This document shows, piece by piece, positions 4,892 to 5,649 of a stretch of DNA of 5,649 nucleotides. The stretch lies in assembly GCA_013152045.1 (NCBI GenBank), contig JAADGZ010000118.1, positions 1 through 5,649 of the forward strand, read 5' to 3'. Each line of letters opens with the position of its first letter. Positions within the stretch are counted from its first letter, which is position 1. Below the pieces are notes generated by a model. It saw nothing but the letters and a program-made list of their open reading frames with translations. It had not been told where the DNA came from and searched no databases. Origin of the DNA: Gammaproteobacteria bacterium. Its GTDB lineage: Bacteria; Pseudomonadota; Gammaproteobacteria; UBA6429; Thiohalophilaceae. The translations under genes and the position numbers were made by a program.

Positions 4892-5649
4892 ATGATTAAC
4901 ACACTGCCGGGTATGAAAGAAATTCAGAATTTGAAAAGTTTGGCAGTTTTTGTGTTGTCCATCGTTGCACTGATTATACCGTTTACGGTTAATGCGGACT
5001 TCGCAAATGAGATCAAGCTGCTGGCCTCGGATGGTGCAGCCGGTGACAGCTTCGGCATCGCTGTGTCTATCAGCGGCAACACGGCAATCATCGGAGCAAA
5101 AGATGATGACAATAGCAATGGCACTGATTCCGGCTCCGCCTATGTCTTTGTGCGTGACCCTGCCACCGGCAGCTGGACGCAACAGCAAAAACTTCTGGCC
5201 TCCGACGGCACGATCAATGACTGGTTCGGCAGATCCGTTTCGATCAGTGGCGACACGGCAATAGTCGGGGCTGCGGAGACGAATGATGTAGGCTCCGCCT
5301 ATGTCTTTGTACGCAACCCGGCCACCGGCGTCTGGACAGAGCAGCAAAAGCTTACTGCCTCGGACGCTTATCTATGGGACAGCTTCGGTGTTTCTGTTTC
5401 CATCAGCGGCGATACGGCAATAATCGGAGCAAGTGGAGATGATTACACTGGTGGCCTCGGCAGTTACGGTGCTGTCTATGTATTTGCGCGCAACCCGTCC
5501 ACCGGCGTCTGGACGGAGCAGCAAAAACTGCTGGCATCGGATGGCGCGGCTGTTGACCAGTTCGGCTGGTCTGTATCGATCAGCGGTGGCACCCTTATAG
5601 CCGGGACAATCTATCATAACGACAACGGCCAATATTCGGGTTCTGCCTA
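4892..5649 (+). CDS. Exported FG-GAP repeat beta-propeller protein, 5' part only
   Basis: The frame is open from ATG 4892 to the window edge (252 complete codons). Residues 1-35 form a signal peptide: a charged n-region with lysines at 9 and 15, a hydrophobic core LAVFVLSIVALIIPF, and a likely cleavage after TVNA before DFANE. The mature part consists of repeats of 53-59 residues starting at Lys42, Lys100, Lys153 and Lys212. Each carries KLLASDG, then (S/W/Q)FG, the strand VSISGDTAIIGA, a variable Asp/Asn/Gly loop, GSAYVFVRNPATG and W(T)EQQ. This is the FG-GAP type (integrin-alpha-like) beta-propeller blade, usually about seven per propeller, so much of the protein lies beyond the window. The acidic loops (KDDDNSNGTDSG at 70-81) could bind calcium, but the canonical DxDxDG is not intact. 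Such exported proteins often act in adhesion or surface binding; no specific role can be assigned. It follows the 67-residue gene in an apparent operon. Confidence 0.92.
   Translation, partial: MINTLPGMKEIQNLKSLAVFVLSIVALIIPFTVNADFANEIKLLASDGAAGDSFGIAVSISGNTAIIGAKDDDNSNGTDSGSAYVFVRDPATGSWTQQQKLLASDGTINDWFGRSVSISGDTAIVGAAETNDVGSAYVFVRNPATGVWTEQQKLTASDAYLWDSFGVSVSISGDTAIIGASGDDYTGGLGSYGAVYVFARNPSTGVWTEQQKLLASDGAAVDQFGWSVSISGGTLIAGTIYHNDNGQYSGSA
5015..5649 (+). repeat. Tandem FG-GAP coding repeats, period about 159-177 bases
   Basis: Repeat units start near 5015, 5189, 5348 and 5525, with spacings of 174, 159 and 177 bases. Some segments are almost identical as DNA: 20 bases at 5132-5151 recur exactly at 5291-5310, and the 39-base segment 5314-5352 recurs at 5491-5529 with three mismatches. 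The length differences fall in the variable Asp/Asn/Gly loop between the two conserved parts of each blade. The array continues past the right edge. Confidence 0.88.

Noticed and set aside
4658..5347. Minus-strand open frame of 229 codons, with a similar one at 5372-5632, opposite the FG-GAP gene
   Set aside because: These are shadows: repeated motifs such as GGRVAYKDIGG are the reverse complement of the FG-GAP repeat DNA, which keeps the antisense frame open. The plus-strand gene has a signal peptide and RBS.

Overview
The window looks like chromosomal DNA of a Gammaproteobacterium with moderate G+C. The clues are the Shine-Dalgarno sequences in front of the genes, an exported rhodanese of a type common in proteobacteria, a proteobacterial MalT/SARP-type regulator, and a REP-doublet of the GTGGGAG-head kind seen in gammaproteobacterial genomes. 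I cannot assign a genus. There is no sign of phage, IS element, CRISPR array, tRNA or rRNA.

Layout. (1) Positions 1-944, minus strand: a tandem-domain rhodanese (sulfurtransferase) with a signal peptide, cut at its C-terminus by the window edge. (2) 945-1232: a divergent intergenic region of 288 bases holding the RBS of both flanking genes, a weak candidate promoter for the rhodanese and several small palindromes. (3) 1233-4466, plus strand: one very large gene for a 1077-residue signal-transduction regulator. It joins a MalT-like STAND ATPase and a long helical-repeat sensor region to a C-terminal SARP-type module (OmpR-like winged helix plus BTAD) in place of the LuxR-type helix-turn-helix of MalT. 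(4) 4467-4684: an intergenic region containing a well-formed REP doublet (REPIN-like) and a TTGTGAC direct repeat. (5) 4685-4888: a 67-residue protein of unknown function. (6) 4892-5649: the start of an exported FG-GAP-repeat beta-propeller protein that runs off the right edge.

How the parts may work together. The regulator is transcribed divergently from the rhodanese, an arrangement in which a regulator often acts on the shared intergenic region, but the sequence does not prove it. The small gene and the FG-GAP gene are almost certainly one transcription unit: only 3 bases separate them, and the stop codon of the first lies between the RBS and the start of the second. The REP doublet separates this unit from the regulator.

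The observations most worth a second look are the abrupt change in arginine codon use at the junction between the sensor and SARP parts of the regulator, the covarying hairpins of the REP doublet, the near-identical DNA of neighbouring FG-GAP repeats, and the coupled small-protein/FG-GAP pair. I found no clearly new multi-gene system.
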